A stretch of 64,000 bases of DNA, taken from the NCBI GenBank assembly GCA_963802205.1, contig CAWDHW010000005.1, forward strand, positions 66,418 to 130,417, given 5' to 3'. Made by a program: the position numbers and the translations under genes. Below are positions 48,514 to 57,128 of this stretch, in pieces. The notes under the pieces are model-generated. The model did not search any database. It saw only the letters and a program-made list of their open reading frames with translations, and was not told where the DNA came from. Every line of letters starts with the position of its first letter. Position 1 is the first letter of the stretch. The stretch comes from DYRB01 sp963802205 (GTDB taxonomy: Bacteria; Pseudomonadota; Gammaproteobacteria; Chromatiales; Chromatiaceae).

Positions 48514-49200
48514 TTACTTCTTTTCCGCGTGGACCTTGTCCATGTGAGGTTTAGTCGTGGGGGACTTGTCGATGGGGCCACGCTCGTCCAGGACCTTGTC
48601 GATCAGCCCGTACTCCACCGCCGCCTGGCCACCCATGAAGTTGTCGCGCTCGGTGTCCAGGGCGATCTTCTCCACCGGCTGCCCGGTGTGGCGTGCCAGA
48701 ATCTGGTTGAGCTGGTCGCGGATCAGCAGAATCTCGCGGGCATGGATGTCGATGTCCGTCGCCTGCCCTGAGAAGCCACCCAGTGGCTGATGAATCATCA
48801 TGCGGGTGTGGGGCAGGCAGAAGCGCTTGCCCGCCGCCCCGCCCGCCAGCAGCAGGGCACCCATGCTCGCCGCCTGGCCGACGCACATGGTGCTCACATC
48901 CGGGCGAATGAAGCGCATGGTGTCATAGATGGCGAGCCCGGCAGTGACCGAGCCTCCGGGGGAGTTGATGTAGAGGTGAATGTCCTTGTCGGGGTTCTCC
49001 GACTCCAGGAACAGGAGCTGGGCCACGATCAGGTTGGCCACATGATCCTCCACGGGGCCGACCAGAAAGACGACTCGCTCCTTGAGCAGCCGGGAAAAGA
49101 TGTCGAAGGAGCGCTCGCCGCGGGCGGTCTGCTCGATGACGATGGGCACCAGCCCAAGCCCCCTGGGCTCCCAATCGGAATGTCCTGACCTTCCACTCAT
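48514..49200 (-). CDS. clpP: ClpP protease subunit
   Basis: A 228-residue serine protease. The catalytic triad is visible: Ser in GQAASMGALLLAGG, His in RMMIHQPLGG and Asp in LDTERDNFM. The N-terminal MSGRSGHSDWEPRG stretch precedes VPIVIEQTARGERSFDIFSRLL, the conserved start of the mature enzyme, and is probably removed. A 30-residue basic C-terminal tail (DKSPTTKPHMDKVHAEKK) is longer than in E. coli ClpP. Encoded between tig and clpX. Confidence 0.96.
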   Translation of the reverse strand: MSGRSGHSDWEPRGLGLVPIVIEQTARGERSFDIFSRLLKERVVFLVGPVEDHVANLIVAQLLFLESENPDKDIHLYINSPGGSVTAGLAIYDTMRFIRPDVSTMCVGQAASMGALLLAGGAAGKRFCLPHTRMMIHQPLGGFSGQATDIDIHAREILLIRDQLNQILARHTGQPVEKIALDTERDNFMGGQAAVEYGLIDKVLDERGPIDKSPTTKPHMDKVHAEKK

Positions 49201-49268
49201 GGCCTGACTACCTCGCTGATGAAGCGCCGCGTGGATGCGACCTTGGCTTGAAGGGTACGGGGACCACC

Positions 49269-50556
49269 TTAGCGGCTGGCCTCCGTCAACTCCTGGAAGG
49301 ACATTGGCTCGTCCTCGACTCGGGCCTCGCCCAGGGCCCAGTCCACCATCTGGTCCTCCAGAACCATGGTCTCAAACGGGGACAAACGGTCCTTGTTGGC
49401 ATAGAAGTACTCCACTACCTCCGACGGGTCCTCATAGGTCGAGGCCATCTCCTCTACCGCGGCGCGCACCCGGCCGCGGTCCACCACGATGCCATTGCGC
49501 TTGACCACCTCGGCGATGATCAGTCCTAGGGCCACACGGCGCTTGGCGGACTCTTCGAACAGAGCATCCGGCAACTGGATGTCGGTGGCGCCGGCCTTCT
49601 GGCGGGTCTGCTCGCGCAGGGCATTGATCTCCTGGCGTACCAAGGTCCCAGGCACCGTGATTGGGTTGGCCGCCAGCAGGGCGTCCATCACCTGATTCTT
49701 CAGGTGGCCCTGAATCCGCTGCCGCAGCTCGCGTTCCATGTTGGCGCGCACGTCGCTGCGAAAACGCTCGACATCGCCGTCGGCCACACCGAAGGCACGC
49801 GCAAGCTCCGCATCGATCTCCGGCAAGACAGGGGCCTCGACCGCCGTGACCGCGACCTCGAAGGTCACCGGCTTGCCGGCCAGGTGCGCCGCCTGATAAT
49901 CCGCGGGGAAGGTCAGGTCCAGTGTGCGGGACTCCCCGGCGACCACACCGATCAGGCCCTCCTCGAAGCCCGGAATCAGGCGCCCGGCGCCCAACTCGAT
50001 GGGGCTGTCCTTGGCCGTGGCCCCGGGGACCTCCGTCGCCGTCGACGGTCCCGGTGAACGATGCCATGACCCGGTCGCCGCTCTCGGCGGGACGCTCCAC
50101 CCTGACCCAGGTCTTGCGCTGCTCGCGCAGGCGATCCAGCATGGCCGCGAGGTCGGCGTCCTGCACCTCAGCACTCGGCCGGCGGATCACCGCATCGGCA
50201 ATGGACCCCAGTTCGAAGGACGGCAGAACATCGAAGATCGCGGTATATCCGTACTTGCCGCCATCGTCGATGGTCGGCACGATGCGGGGCGCACCCGCCG
50301 GGCGCAGGTTCTGCTGGGCAACGGCCTCGGCGAAGCTCGATTGAACCAGATCGCCGAAGGCCTCACTGCGCACCTTACCGCCGAAGCGCTGGCGCAGGAC
50401 CTTGAGCGGGATCTTGCCGGGGCGAAACCCCGCAATACGCGCGGTGCGCGCTACCTGCTGGAGCCGGTTGGCCACCTCGGCCTCGAACTGCTCCGCCGAC
50501 AGGCCCACTGTCATGCGCCGCTCCAGACCCTCGCCGCTTTCCACTGACACTTGCAT
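49269..50556 (-). CDS. tig: Trigger factor, one-base frameshift
   Basis: Ribosome-associated chaperone. From ATG 50556 the frame gives MQVSVESGEGLERRMTVGL and the ribosome-binding loop GFRPGKIPLKVLRQRFG, up to the peptidyl-prolyl isomerase domain (GDRVMASFTGTVDGD). There it shifts; the rest (EVPGATAKDSPIELGAGRLIPG, then the C-terminal chaperone arms to the stop at 49269) is one frame over. Removing one base at 50033-50034 gives 428 residues, close to the 432 of E. coli. A clean join inside a conserved domain suggests sequencing error. First gene of tig-clpP-clpX-lon. Confidence 0.93.
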
Positions 50557-50661
50557 CGCTCTAGTCTCCACCCGCGGGCCTGGCCCGTCGCCGCCGTTCA
50601 GATTGCCATTGCTCGAACCGCTCGCCGTGGCCGACCGGGTTCGGCCACCGCAAAGCCATAT

Positions 50662-50691
50662 AGTATAGCGGGTCCCGCCCGGCGGTTCCAA
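50662..50691 (-). promoter_or_regulatory. Probable sigma-70 promoter of tig
   Basis: On the minus strand TTGGAA (50686-50691) and TATACT (50662-50667) are 18 bases apart, in an otherwise very GC-rich 210-bp gap. The trigger factor start is about 105 bases downstream. The -10 box differs from consensus at one position. Confidence 0.6.
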
Positions 50692-50766
50692 ACCTGAAGC
50701 CGAGGGAGCCGAGGTCGGGCGGGGTGATCGGCCGCGGCCCGCGCCGTCGGATAGCCAGACGCATGG

Positions 50767-52374
50767 CTACCTAGTCGCGGCGGGGTCAGGCGCGGCAGAC
50801 GGTATATCGACTCCGCGCTCCAGTTCCCCCTGCCGACGCAACTCGCGCTTGAGAATCTTGCCGGCGGCGTTCTTGGGTAGGGCCTCGCGAATCAGGATGC
50901 GGCGCGGGACCTCGTGGCGCCCCAGGCGCGCACGGCACCAGTCGCGCAGAGCCGCCGGGGCCAGCGTGGTCCCGGATTTGGCGACCACATAGGCGATAGG
51001 CAACTCCCCGTGCAATGGGTGAGGCTCGGCGACTACCGCCGCCTCCGCCAGGTCCGGGTGCTGGTAGAGGGCCTCCTCGATGACCCGTGGGTAGACGTTC
51101 ATCCCGTTGGTGATGATCAGATCCTTTATGCGGTCCACCAGGTAGAAGTACCCGTCCGGGTCGCGCCAGCCGAGGTCACCGGTACGGAACCAGTCGCCGA
51201 AGAAGCAGGCAGCCGTCTCTTCCGGCAGGCCCCAGTAGCCGCGCATGACGTTGGGGCCGCGCACGCAGACCTCACCGTGCTCGCCGTCTGGGAGGGTGCC
51301 GCCGTCGGGACCGGCGATGCGCATGGCAACCCCGGGTATTGCGGGTCCCACGGAGCCCGGTTTGCGCGGGCCCGCACCGGGGTTGACGCAGGTCACGGGT
51401 GAGCACTCGGTCGGCCCGTCGCCCTCCAGGAGCGGAATGCCGAAGCGTGCCTCGAACCCGGCCATGACCGCCTGTGGCATGGCCGCCCCGCCGCAGACGC
51501 ACAGGCGAACCCCTTGCCATTGTGCGACGGCGATCTCGTCCAGACGCAGCAACAGGGCATACATGCTGGGGACGCCGAGGAAGACCGTGGCCCCGTGGTC
51601 GGCGATGGCGGCGCTCACCGCTCGCGGGTCGAAGCGCAGCACCGGGATCAGGCTCAGGCCATGGAGCAGGGGCATGAGCATGCCCACGGTGGCGGCAAAG
51701 GCATGGAACATGGGCAGGACCACCAGGATGCGGTCCCGCCCAGGGGTGAGGTCCAGGGCCTGCATCACGGCGCCTGTATTGGCGACCAGGTTGTTGTGGC
51801 TGAGCATGGCCCCCTTGGGGCGACCGGTGGTCCCGGACGTGTAGAGGATGGCGGCCAGGTCCTCGGCCGGGTCAAGGCCCAGCACCGGCGACGGCAACCC
51901 GCTCGCGGTCATGTCCTGAAATCCTGCCTCTCCGGGCCCAGGGTCGGCACCGATGCGCACCCGCAGCCGGACTGCCGGGGCCTCGCCCAGGGCCGCGGCG
52001 GCGGGCTCGGCCAGGATTGCGTGGTAACAAAGCGCGGCGGCCCCGGCGTCGCGCAGGATGAAGCCGACCTCCAGGGGATTGAGCATCAGGTTGATGGGGA
52101 CCACGCAGGCCCCCGCCTTGAGGATACCGAGATAGGCGATGACGAACTCAGCACTGTTGGGGCAATAGAGCGCAACGCGTTCCCCGGGCTGAATACCCGC
52201 CGCGGCGAGGGAGCCCGCGACCCCGTCCGAGGCGACGTCCAGGGCGGCGAAGCTCAGGTCCCGCCCGCCGCCTACCACCACCAGGGCCTGAGCCCAGCGG
52301 CGGGCGGTGACCCGGAAGCGCTCAGGGATGGTTTGGACGTCGGTGTCGGTCGGGCTCAAGGTGTCGGTCCGCAA
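50767..52374 (-). CDS. AMP-dependent acyl-CoA synthetase/ligase
   Basis: A 535-residue ANL-superfamily enzyme. The P-loop motif is ILYTSGTTGRPKGAMLSH; other motifs are GPTECSPVTCVN (A5-like), GDWFRTGDLGWRD (A7/A8), VDRIKDLIITNGMNVYP and the catalytic Lys in PKNAAGKILKREL. It activates a carboxylic acid with ATP and probably transfers it to CoA; the resemblance is to long-chain fatty-acid ligases, but chain length is uncertain. It lies downstream of hemN with a dispersed repeat between them, so it may be a separate unit. Confidence 0.85.
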   Translation of the reverse strand: MRTDTLSPTDTDVQTIPERFRVTARRWAQALVVVGGGRDLSFAALDVASDGVAGSLAAAGIQPGERVALYCPNSAEFVIAYLGILKAGACVVPINLMLNPLEVGFILRDAGAAALCYHAILAEPAAAALGEAPAVRLRVRIGADPGPGEAGFQDMTASGLPSPVLGLDPAEDLAAILYTSGTTGRPKGAMLSHNNLVANTGAVMQALDLTPGRDRILVVLPMFHAFAATVGMLMPLLHGLSLIPVLRFDPRAVSAAIADHGATVFLGVPSMYALLLRLDEIAVAQWQGVRLCVCGGAAMPQAVMAGFEARFGIPLLEGDGPTECSPVTCVNPGAGPRKPGSVGPAIPGVAMRIAGPDGGTLPDGEHGEVCVRGPNVMRGYWGLPEETAACFFGDWFRTGDLGWRDPDGYFYLVDRIKDLIITNGMNVYPRVIEEALYQHPDLAEAAVVAEPHPLHGELPIAYVVAKSGTTLAPAALRDWCRARLGRHEVPRRILIREALPKNAAGKILKRELRRQGELERGVDIPSAAPDPAATR

Positions 52375-52379
52375 AAAGT

Positions 52380-52410
52380 CCTGTTAATCCTTAGAAACCC
52401 TGTTAATCCT
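52380..52410. repeat. Direct repeat CCTGTTAATCCT x2
   Basis: CCTGTTAATCCT occurs at 52380-52391 and again at 52399-52410, followed by TGCCCCATTA. The same core with AATCCTGCCCATT occurs at 41545-41557. It lies in the 77-bp gap between hemN and the acyl-CoA ligase gene. Confidence 0.6.
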
Positions 52411-52451
52411 GCCCCATTATCCCCAGACTGCTCCAGCACCCGGGCCTTGCC

Positions 52452-53837
52452 TCAGATGACCTTGGAGAAGCCCACGGGCCCGGTCTTGGTGGCCAGGTAG
52501 GCGTCGAAGACCATGCAGATGTTGCGGATCAGGAGCCGCCCCCGGGGCAGGACCCGGATAGCCTCCGCGTCCACCTCCAGCAACCCATCCGCCGCCATGG
52601 CGTTGAGCTTGTGCAGATCGGCGGCAAAATAGTCCGGGAAGGCAATCCCCCAGACCTGCTCCACCTCCGCGAAGGACAACTCGAAGTGACAGATCAGTCG
52701 GGTGATGACATCCCGGCGGATCTCGTCGTCGCGGCTCAACGCAATCCCGCGGAAGACCGCCAGGTGCCCTGCGTCGATGCGGGCGTAATAATCGTCGATG
52801 CCGCGTTCGTTCTGGGCATAGGTGTTGCCGACCTTGCCGATGGAGGTCATGCCGATGCCGATCAGGTCACAATCGGCGTGGGTCGAGTACCCCTGGAAGT
52901 TGCGGTACAGGGTCCGGTTGCGCTGGGCCAGGGCGAGCTCGTCGTCCGGGCGGGCAAAGTGATCCATGCCGATATAGACGTAGCCCGCTTGGGTGAGGCG
53001 GTCTATGGTCTCTTGGAGGATCTGGAGCTTGACATCCGGGCGCGGCAGTTCGGCCTCGTCGATGCGGCGCTGGGGCTTGAAGCGCTCCGGAAGGTGGGCG
53101 TAGTTAAAGACCGACAGGCGCTCCGGAGCGAATTCGACGATCCGGTCCAGGGTCCGACCAAAGGAGGCCACCGTCTGTCGCGGCAACCCGTACATCAGGT
53201 CCACGCTCACCGAGCGGAACCCCTGAGCACGGGCGGCCTCCAGCACGGCCAAGGTCTGAGCCTCACTCTGGATGCGGTTGACCGCCTGCTGGACGCTGGG
53301 TTCGAAGTCCTGGACACCCAGGCTCATGCGGTTGAAACCCAGGCGCCGCAGCAAGGCGACGCTGTCGGCATCGGCCTCACGCGGGTCGATCTCGATGGAA
53401 AACTCCCCCACCGTGTCGTCGGCAAGGTTGAAGTGGCGCCGGGTCACATCCATCAGCTCCGCCATCTGGTCGCGGCTGATGAAGGTCGGGGTCCCACCGC
53501 CCCAGTGAAGCTGCTCCACAATACGGTCGCGGTCGAACAGCTTGGCCTGAAGTTCAAGTTCCCGGTAAACCCGATCAAGGTACGGCTGGGCGAGGCTGCG
53601 ATCTTTTGTGGCAAGCTTGCTGCAGGCGCAGTAGAAGCAGACGGTGTCGCAAAACGGGATGTGGAAATACAGTGACAGGGGCCGGCGACTTTCGTTTGTG
53701 GCGACACAGGCGGCGCGGTAGGCGGCCTCGTCGAAGCCCGAGTGGAACTCCACCGCCGTGGGGTAAGAGGTATAGCGCGGACCGCTCTGGTCGTAGCGCC
53801 GGATCAGGTCAAGGTCGTAGGCGATGCCTTGGTCCAT
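52452..53837 (-). CDS. hemN: Oxygen-independent coproporphyrinogen III dehydrogenase
   Basis: A 461-residue radical SAM enzyme. The cluster motif is in YFHIPFCDTVCFYCAC (C-x3-C-x2-C), with the HemN-specific following Cys; RYDQSGPRYTSYPTAVEFH is the typical N-terminus, and LHWGGGTPTF and YFAADLHKL-like segments match the family. It converts coproporphyrinogen III to protoporphyrinogen IX without oxygen, needed for heme and, in a phototroph, bacteriochlorophyll. Start ATG 53837 (MDQGIAYD). It lies 7 bp downstream of a small unknown gene and prmB, likely co-transcribed. Confidence 0.95.
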   Translation of the reverse strand: MDQGIAYDLDLIRRYDQSGPRYTSYPTAVEFHSGFDEAAYRAACVATNESRRPLSLYFHIPFCDTVCFYCACSKLATKDRSLAQPYLDRVYRELELQAKLFDRDRIVEQLHWGGGTPTFISRDQMAELMDVTRRHFNLADDTVGEFSIEIDPREADADSVALLRRLGFNRMSLGVQDFEPSVQQAVNRIQSEAQTLAVLEAARAQGFRSVSVDLMYGLPRQTVASFGRTLDRIVEFAPERLSVFNYAHLPERFKPQRRIDEAELPRPDVKLQILQETIDRLTQAGYVYIGMDHFARPDDELALAQRNRTLYRNFQGYSTHADCDLIGIGMTSIGKVGNTYAQNERGIDDYYARIDAGHLAVFRGIALSRDDEIRRDVITRLICHFELSFAEVEQVWGIAFPDYFAADLHKLNAMAADGLLEVDAEAIRVLPRGRLLIRNICMVFDAYLATKTGPVGFSKVI

Positions 53838-53844
53838 GAGCGCG

Positions 53845-54165
53845 CTACGCCTCGCCGACCGCTTCGAGCCCACGCCTGTGGGTCTCGTTGATCTGCTTGA
53901 GCAGGGTGTGGAAGGGAATCTCTTCGGCAAACTGAGCGGCTAACCCCATGAACGGCAGGTCCTCACGCCCGAAGGCGTAAGTACCGTCCAGCATTGACTG
54001 ATAGAGCCCCTTGATGCCCTGATCCAGGGGATCGAGGAACGCCGGCAAGGGCCTCGCATCCTCGGTCTCGAACTCCAGACAGGCACGCAGGTCATCGATC
54101 TCGAACACCGCCTGGCGCACCCAGTCCACATACTCGTCCACCGTTCGTGCTCGCCTCAGGCTCAT
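53845..54165 (-). CDS. Conserved small protein of unknown function
   Basis: A 106-residue acidic soluble protein (MSLRRARTVDEYVDWVRQAV, FEIDDLRACLEFE, LDQGIKGLYQSMLDGTYAFG, AQFAEEIPFHTLLKQINETH), predicted mainly helical, no signal peptide or metal motif. The ATG at 54165 overlaps the prmB stop (ATGA), and hemN starts 7 bp after its end. The tight coupling and normal codon use say it is a real gene. I do not recognise a characterised family. Confidence 0.8.
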   Translation of the reverse strand: MSLRRARTVDEYVDWVRQAVFEIDDLRACLEFETEDARPLPAFLDPLDQGIKGLYQSMLDGTYAFGREDLPFMGLAAQFAEEIPFHTLLKQINETHRRGLEAVGEA

Positions 54166-55088
54166 GATTGCGCCACCGCCTCCGCAAATGCCTCGTGATA
54201 CTCGATCAACTGGTCCCGATTCAGGAGGAAGACCCCCTCGCCGCCACGCTCGAATTCGAGCCAGATGAAGGGCAGATCGGGAAAGTGCCGCATCAGTTCT
54301 GCTGCCGTGTTGCCCACCTCCACCACCAGGATACCCCCGTCTTCCAGAAAGCCAGGGGCGTCGCTGAGGATGCGCAGCACCAGATCCAACCCCGACTCAC
54401 CCCCAGCCAGGCCAAGGGCCGGCTCTTTGCGATATTCCTCGGGCAGGCCCGCCAGCTCCTCGGCCCCGACATAAGGCGGGTTGCTGAGGATAATATCGTA
54501 GCGCCGCCCCGCCAGGGCAGAGAACAGGTCTGACTCCAGGGTCTGGACCCGCTCGCTCAGGTCGTGGTTTTGCAGGTTGGTCTCCGCCACACGCAGGGCC
54601 GCGGCAGAGATGTCCACCAGGTCCACCTCCACATGGGGCAGGTAGACCGCCGTGGCGATGCCGATGCAGCCGCTGCCGGTGCATAGATCGAGGACCCGGC
54701 TGACACCCTCGGCATCGATCCAGGGATCGAAACCGGCCTCGATCAGCTCCGCCAGGGGCGAGCGCGGGACGAGTACGTCCTCGTTGACGTAGAACTCGAG
54801 CCCGGCGAACCAAGCCCTCTGGGTCAGGTAGGCGGCCGGCTTGCGCTCGCTGATGCGTCGCTCCACCAAATCGGTAACGGCGACCCGCTCCCCTGGTGTC
54901 AGACGGCAGTCGCGGTAAGGAATCGGCAGATCCGGGGGTAAATGCAGGGCATACAGGACCAGGTGCAGTGCCTCGTCCAGTGCATTGTCGGTACCGTGGC
55001 CGAAGAAGAGCCCGGCCGCATTGAAGCGACTGGCGCCCCAGCGGACAAAGTCCTGGATGGTATAGAGCCCATCGGGTTGCTCGGACAT
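54162..55088 (-). CDS. prmB: 50S ribosomal protein L3 glutamine methyltransferase
   Basis: A 308-residue class I methyltransferase: VLDLCTGSGCIGIATAVYLP is the SAM motif, and the catalytic NPPY is in DIILSNPPYVGAEE. FNAAGLFFGHGTDNALDEAL at the N-terminus distinguishes PrmB from the related PrmC. It methylates the side chain of a Gln in ribosomal protein L3. I start at ATG 55088 (MSEQPDG) rather than a non-conserved upstream extension. First gene before the small unknown gene and hemN. Confidence 0.92.
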   Translation of the reverse strand: MSEQPDGLYTIQDFVRWGASRFNAAGLFFGHGTDNALDEALHLVLYALHLPPDLPIPYRDCRLTPGERVAVTDLVERRISERKPAAYLTQRAWFAGLEFYVNEDVLVPRSPLAELIEAGFDPWIDAEGVSRVLDLCTGSGCIGIATAVYLPHVEVDLVDISAAALRVAETNLQNHDLSERVQTLESDLFSALAGRRYDIILSNPPYVGAEELAGLPEEYRKEPALGLAGGESGLDLVLRILSDAPGFLEDGGILVVEVGNTAAELMRHFPDLPFIWLEFERGGEGVFLLNRDQLIEYHEAFAEAVAQS

Positions 55089-55329
55089 GGGTGGAGCGCT
55101 CGCCTGGCAGGAGGGGGAAGACTGCCCGCGACCGCACCGCGGGGCGCGCAAGGATAGCACCAACGGGCCGGCGGCTTTAGACCGGCCGAGCGGGTATACG
55201 CCGTTTGGAAACGCCCATGCCTGCGGTCGGTGTCGGTTCCCGCGACCAGCCAGTCGCAGCAGCCGACAGGCTGCCCGCGTGAGCAGCGCCGTCGATCCCT
55301 TGGGGGCAGGACGCCCGCCCCCCAGGGGC

Positions 55330-55794
55330 CTAGGCCGCCCGCCGCCTGGTGGCCACGGACAAACCAGGAAGCCCCAGGTCTACCCGTTGCGTATGACCAC
55401 GCGCCACCAGATCCGCCAGGGAGATGTCGCTCAAGAAGCGAAAGATCTCGTCGCTCAACTGATCCCACAGGGTATGTGTGAGGCAACGCTTGCCGTCCCG
55501 ACAGTTCTCCCGCCCGCCGCAGCGGGTGAACTCGACCCACTCATCCACGGCGCAGATGATGTCGGCGATGGAGATCTCGGCGGAGTCCTTGCCGAGGTAG
55601 TAGCCGCCGCCGGGGCCACGCACACCGCGTACCAACTGTTTGTTGCGCAGGGCCGCGAAAAGCTGCTCCAGGTAGGACAGGGAGATGCCCTGGTTGACGG
55701 AGATGTCCGCCAGGGTCACCGGACCCCTGTTGGAGTTGAGGGCCAGGTCCAGCATGGCCGTGACTGCGTATCTGCCTTTCGTAGAAAGTCTCAT
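55330..55794 (-). CDS. iscR: Rrf2-family [2Fe-2S] transcriptional regulator IscR
   Basis: A 154-residue regulator starting MRLSTKGRYAVTAMLDLAL, with winged-helix segment ISLSYLEQLFAALR and the cluster ligands C-x5-C-x5-C and His in CGGRENCRDGKRCLTHTLW. The wing sequence VRGVRGPGGGYYLG is typical of IscR. It represses its target genes when carrying a [2Fe-2S] cluster. No iscS, iscU or iscA gene follows; downstream is a 241-bp gap and then prmB. A probable IscR-binding site overlaps the upstream promoter. Confidence 0.92.
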   Translation of the reverse strand: MRLSTKGRYAVTAMLDLALNSNRGPVTLADISVNQGISLSYLEQLFAALRNKQLVRGVRGPGGGYYLGKDSAEISIADIICAVDEWVEFTRCGGRENCRDGKRCLTHTLWDQLSDEIFRFLSDISLADLVARGHTQRVDLGLPGLSVATRRRAA

Positions 55795-55857
55795 GGTATC
55801 TCACCTATGCGTGGGGGCCGCATTATGCCAATTTGTCTGGTCAGAACTAGGGTAGTC

Positions 55858-55882
55858 ATACCGCAGCGAATTAGTCAAGAAA
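55858..55882 (-). promoter_or_regulatory. Probable type 1 IscR site overlapping the iscR promoter
   Basis: The minus strand carries TTTCTTGACTAATT followed by CGCTGCGGTAT. It matches most positions of the E. coli type 1 IscR consensus (ATASYYGACTRWWWYAGTCRRSTAT), strongly in the left half-site. TTGACT within it would serve as the -35 box, so holo-IscR binding would block transcription: autorepression. It ends 63 bp upstream of the start codon. Confidence 0.65.
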
Positions 55883-55997
55883 ATCCCGTAAAAAAAGCTA
55901 GGGGATGTCAAGAACACTCACCCACGCACCGTTCGGCCGCGGCTCGGGCGGACAAGTTCCCGGGCGAGATACAGCCGCGCGGGCGGGTTTGCCCAGG

Positions 55998-56522
55998 TCA
56001 GATCCCTGACAGATCGGCATGCCGCTCGCCGCAACTCCGAATCGCCACAGGAGCCGCCGGAACGGCCCCGGACCCGAAGCAGTAACCCTGACGAGCGCAG
56101 AAGGCAAGCCACTTGGCCAGAAATAGATTGGCCCGCCACTTGGCATCCAGGGCCGGAAAGTCGTAGTGGCGGTAGATGGGCAGGGCGGTCTGGTGCAGGT
56201 CCAGGACCTCGACTTGCCTGGCATCGTGGTAGGCGCAAAGCCGTGCATTGGGATCCAGGGCGGGCACCCGTTCCCCATCCGCACCCGGGAAGGCGTATGT
56301 CAGGCGCAACAGGGTCGTGTAGCGGGACTGCTCCAGGACCTCCAGGTACAGGTCCGCCGCCGCCCCCGGGTTCGAGCGCAGACAACCCCGGACCAGGGGC
56401 AGGTCCGGGGCCAACCGTAGGAGGGAGCGATAGGCGTCCTCGCAGACATCCATGAGCCCCCCAACCGTGGGACGGTCGGCGGCCCAAAAAGACAAGTTCC
56501 TATGGCGGCGCGCGGCCTGCAT
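55998..56522 (-). CDS. DUF1249-family protein
   Basis: A 174-residue protein with the DUF1249 (YqiB) pattern: LMDVCEDAYRSLLRLAPD, LEVLEQSRYTTLLRL, LCAYHDARQVEVLDLHQ and ANLFLAKWLAFCARQG. Function unknown; the E. coli homolog lies near nudF and tolC, whereas here its neighbour is thioredoxin (50 bp upstream in transcript order). The first 20 residues before GGLMDVCED are basic and may not be translated. Soluble, no signal peptide. Confidence 0.75.
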   Translation of the reverse strand: MQAARRHRNLSFWAADRPTVGGLMDVCEDAYRSLLRLAPDLPLVRGCLRSNPGAAADLYLEVLEQSRYTTLLRLTYAFPGADGERVPALDPNARLCAYHDARQVEVLDLHQTALPIYRHYDFPALDAKWRANLFLAKWLAFCARQGYCFGSGAVPAAPVAIRSCGERHADLSGI

Positions 56523-56572
56523 GCGGGCTCGGGGAGCCGCCTGAACGGGGGGCCCAGAGGCACCGGAGACCG

Positions 56573-56953
56573 TCAGGCAGTACCGGTCTCGCCCGCATTC
56601 TGCTGGGCTATCTGGCTGCGCACCTCATCCATGTCCAGTTCCTGGGCCTTACCCAGAAGCTGGCGGAAGGAGGACTCCGGCATCGCGCCGGGCTGGGCAA
56701 AAATGATGACCTGGTCGCGGAAAATCATCAGAGTGGGGATGGAACGAATCTGGAAGTGGGCCGCGATCTCTTGCTCGACCTCGGTGTTGATTTTGGCGAA
56801 GACGATGTCCTCATGGTCCGCCGAGACCTTGTCATAGATGGGTGCGAAATTGCGGCAGGGCCCGCACCAAGGCGCCCAGAAATCGACGACCACGAAGGTG
56901 TTGTCCTTGATGGTCTGCTCGAAATTGTCTTTGTTCAGTTCTACGACGGCCAT
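56573..56953 (-). CDS. Thioredoxin
   Basis: A 126-residue thioredoxin: VVVDFWAPWCGPCRNFAPI holds the WCGPC active site, and the cis-Pro is in IRSIPTLMIFRDQ. It starts MAVVELNKDNFEQTI. The C-terminus runs about 18 residues past the usual end (LDMDEVRSQIAQQNAGETGTA), so it is a variant form and not necessarily the main TrxA. The pair of residues before the cis-Pro (SI) and the lack of a Gly-Lys-type loop make its partner range uncertain. Cytoplasmic dithiol-disulfide exchange. Confidence 0.92.
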   Translation of the reverse strand: MAVVELNKDNFEQTIKDNTFVVVDFWAPWCGPCRNFAPIYDKVSADHEDIVFAKINTEVEQEIAAHFQIRSIPTLMIFRDQVIIFAQPGAMPESSFRQLLGKAQELDMDEVRSQIAQQNAGETGTA

Positions 56954-57128
56954 TGGTACTTCCTACCGGTTTGAGATGGCGGCGGATGTTACCAAATTCC
57001 CCCCGTGATCACAGCTGCGGCGCCAAGGCCGCGCTGCCGCCGGGGGAGACAAGGGGCGGACTGTGGGTTCGCTGTCGGCATCACGCCGCAGACAAGTTGC
57101 GCCTTTGGCAGAGACGGGACTTAACCCG

